A stretch of DNA of 64,000 nucleotides from Fen-1258 sp964449775 (GTDB lineage: Bacteria > Bacteroidota > Ignavibacteria > Ignavibacteriales > Melioribacteraceae): positions 62,001 through 126,000 of the forward strand of contig CAYVBQ010000006.1 in assembly GCA_964449775.1 (NCBI GenBank), in the 5' to 3' direction. The position numbers and the translations under genes are program-made. The notes beneath the pieces were generated by a model. The model worked only from the letters and a program-made list of their open reading frames with translations, made no database searches and was not told where the DNA came from. Of this stretch, positions 63,310 to 64,000 are shown piece by piece (within the stretch, counting starts at the first letter, position 1; every line of letters starts with the position of its first letter).

Positions 63310-63525
63310 ATGAAATCAGGAATTCATCCCAATTATAAGAGATGTGAAGTTACATGTGTTTGTGGAAATGCATTCGTAACCCGTTCTACAGTTAGCAGTA
63401 TCAAAATTGAGCTTTGTTCTAACTGTCATCCATTCTTTACAGGAAAACAAAAACTTGTTGATTCCACCGGTCGTGTTGAAAGATTTAAAAAGAAATATGG
63501 TACTAAGGAAGCAAAAACCGTATAA
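63310..63525 (+). CDS. rpmE: 50S ribosomal protein L31
   Basis: A 71-residue L31 of the zinc-binding type: MKSGIHPNYKRCEVTCVCGN and ELCSNCHPFFTGKQK hold the four cysteines (C-x-C and C-x2-C arrangement) that coordinate zinc in the C+ class. The N-terminal GIHPNY is invariant. It has its own upstream region of about 75 bases with GAAGGAAGT before the ATG, and is followed by a strong terminator. Confidence 0.95.
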   Translation: MKSGIHPNYKRCEVTCVCGNAFVTRSTVSSIKIELCSNCHPFFTGKQKLVDSTGRVERFKKKYGTKEAKTV

Positions 63526-63543
63526 TCTTTTATAGAATTAATG

Positions 63544-63574
63544 AAGGGCTGTTTCAGCAGCCCTTTCTCTTTTT
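63544..63574 (+). terminator. Rho-independent terminator of rpmE
   Basis: Stem AAGGGCTG / CAGCCCTT (63544-63551 with 63558-63565), six-base loop and a T-rich tail to 63574. Confidence 0.88.
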
Positions 63575-63611
63575 AAAATCCTTCCCTTTTTTCAATCGTT
63601 TTTATTGTAAA

Positions 63612-63687
63612 TTAAGGGTGGTTCTAAAAACTTCAAAATTCTCTGCGTTAAATTTTTACAAAAGATAGTTTTTAGAACCAGCCTTAA
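63612..63687. mobile_element. MITE-like miniature inverted-repeat element, copy 2
   Basis: Twenty-base terminal inverted repeats with one mismatch (63612-63631 and 63668-63687), core GGTTCTAAAAAC / GTTTTTAGAACC, with TTAA at both outer ends. The interior contains TTCTCTGCG. It aligns along its length with the reverse complement of 23384-23468, which has about nine more bases in the middle. Non-coding. Confidence 0.8.
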
Positions 63688-63713
63688 TAAGCACCTAATA
63701 CTTATTGTTTGAT

Positions 63714-64000
63714 ATGGAACAGGAACAGAACAACGAAATATTCGAACTAAATCTCTTTCAGGGTGTTAGAGGACATGCTGTTAAGATTCTTAACCGCATT
63801 GATAGAACTGATGCATATTTGGATAAACTTCTTGATATAGAGATAAAAAACTCCACCCTCTCCGGTCTGGACAAGTCTTTATTATTCGAAATAGTACACG
63901 GTGTAACCCGGTGGCTTGGTAGAATTGATTGGATTCTAAACGGATTCTATAAGGGGCAGTTTTCGAAATGCATTCCAAATGTTAAGAATGCAATGCGTGT
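63714..64000 (+). CDS. rsmB: 16S rRNA (cytosine-C5)-methyltransferase RsmB, 5' part
   Basis: An open frame from the ATG at 63714 runs off the window after about 95 codons. GVRGHAVKILNRIDRTDAYL, LDKSLLFEIVHGVTRWLGRID and WILNGFYKG form the helical NusB-like domain that precedes the methyltransferase in RsmB, which methylates C967 of 16S rRNA. NusB alone would be expected to start and end differently, but it cannot be fully excluded because the catalytic domain is outside the window. Confidence 0.75.
   Translation, partial: MEQEQNNEIFELNLFQGVRGHAVKILNRIDRTDAYLDKLLDIEIKNSTLSGLDKSLLFEIVHGVTRWLGRIDWILNGFYKGQFSKCIPNVKNAMR

Overview
The window is AT-rich, gene-dense bacterial DNA from a Gram-negative organism (heptose epimerase, LolA, outer-membrane barrels, lipoproteins). 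A secreted protein with a Por/T9SS-type C-terminal sorting domain, a GWxTD-domain protein, a DUF5916 outer-membrane protein and a DUF6588 protein together point to the Bacteroidota/Chlorobiota/Ignavibacteriota group, most likely Ignavibacteria. That placement is inference from gene content; there is no rRNA gene here. No CRISPR array, rRNA or complete insertion sequence was seen. One tRNA gene (initiator Met) is present.

Layout. 1-4050: 3' end of hldD, a four-helix-bundle protein, a Nudix hydrolase, a small membrane protein, an alpha/beta hydrolase and an LTxxQ lipoprotein. 4070-8344 (minus): DUF5916 outer-membrane protein, then archease and the RNA ligase RtcB, then a decayed second DUF5916 tail. 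8561-18630: GWxTD protein, a GxxExxY/ORF6N accessory pair set in repeats, a membrane-bound PP2C phosphatase, purL, a YihY-family membrane protein and a YD-repeat secreted protein. 18677-23500: a 33-residue membrane peptide, a NYN nuclease, a two-subunit molybdenum hydroxylase, a repeat-rich zone and a DUF2459 protein. 23635-31684: a defence locus in the order type III-like DNA methyltransferase, AAA ATPase, DUF4276 protein, broken res head, MntA/HepT toxin-antitoxin pair, and restriction helicase-nuclease. 31940-32400: a GIY-YIG gene between an intact initiator tRNA and a copy of that tRNA's 3' half. 32660-39424: recN, DUF6588, hemW and a T9SS-type protein. 39982-48958: rimP-nusA-infB-rbfA-truB-ribF and rpsO-pnp, the classic translation/transcription cluster. 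49246-60815: dusB, rng, transaldolase, gcvT, comB, ftsK, lolA, a flippase-like protein, a barrel, uppP and a lipoprotein cyclophilin, mostly abutting or overlapping. 60856-64000: holA, an ECF sigma factor with a putative anti-sigma partner, rpmE and the start of rsmB.

The most striking pattern is repeated four times. A small gene module sits beside an intact host gene, and a truncated, diverged copy of one end of that gene lies on the far side of the module in the same orientation: archease-rtcB with a DUF5916 tail, the molybdenum hydroxylase pair with an NYN-gene head, MntA-HepT with a res head, and GIY-YIG with a tRNA 3' half. This geometry suggests gain of modules by recombination that replaces one end of a target gene and leaves the old end as a scar. 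The best candidate for an unusual system is the defence locus, in which an ATPase/TOPRIM-like pair and a toxin-antitoxin pair are built into one restriction-modification operon, with the toxin stop codon overlapping the res start codon.
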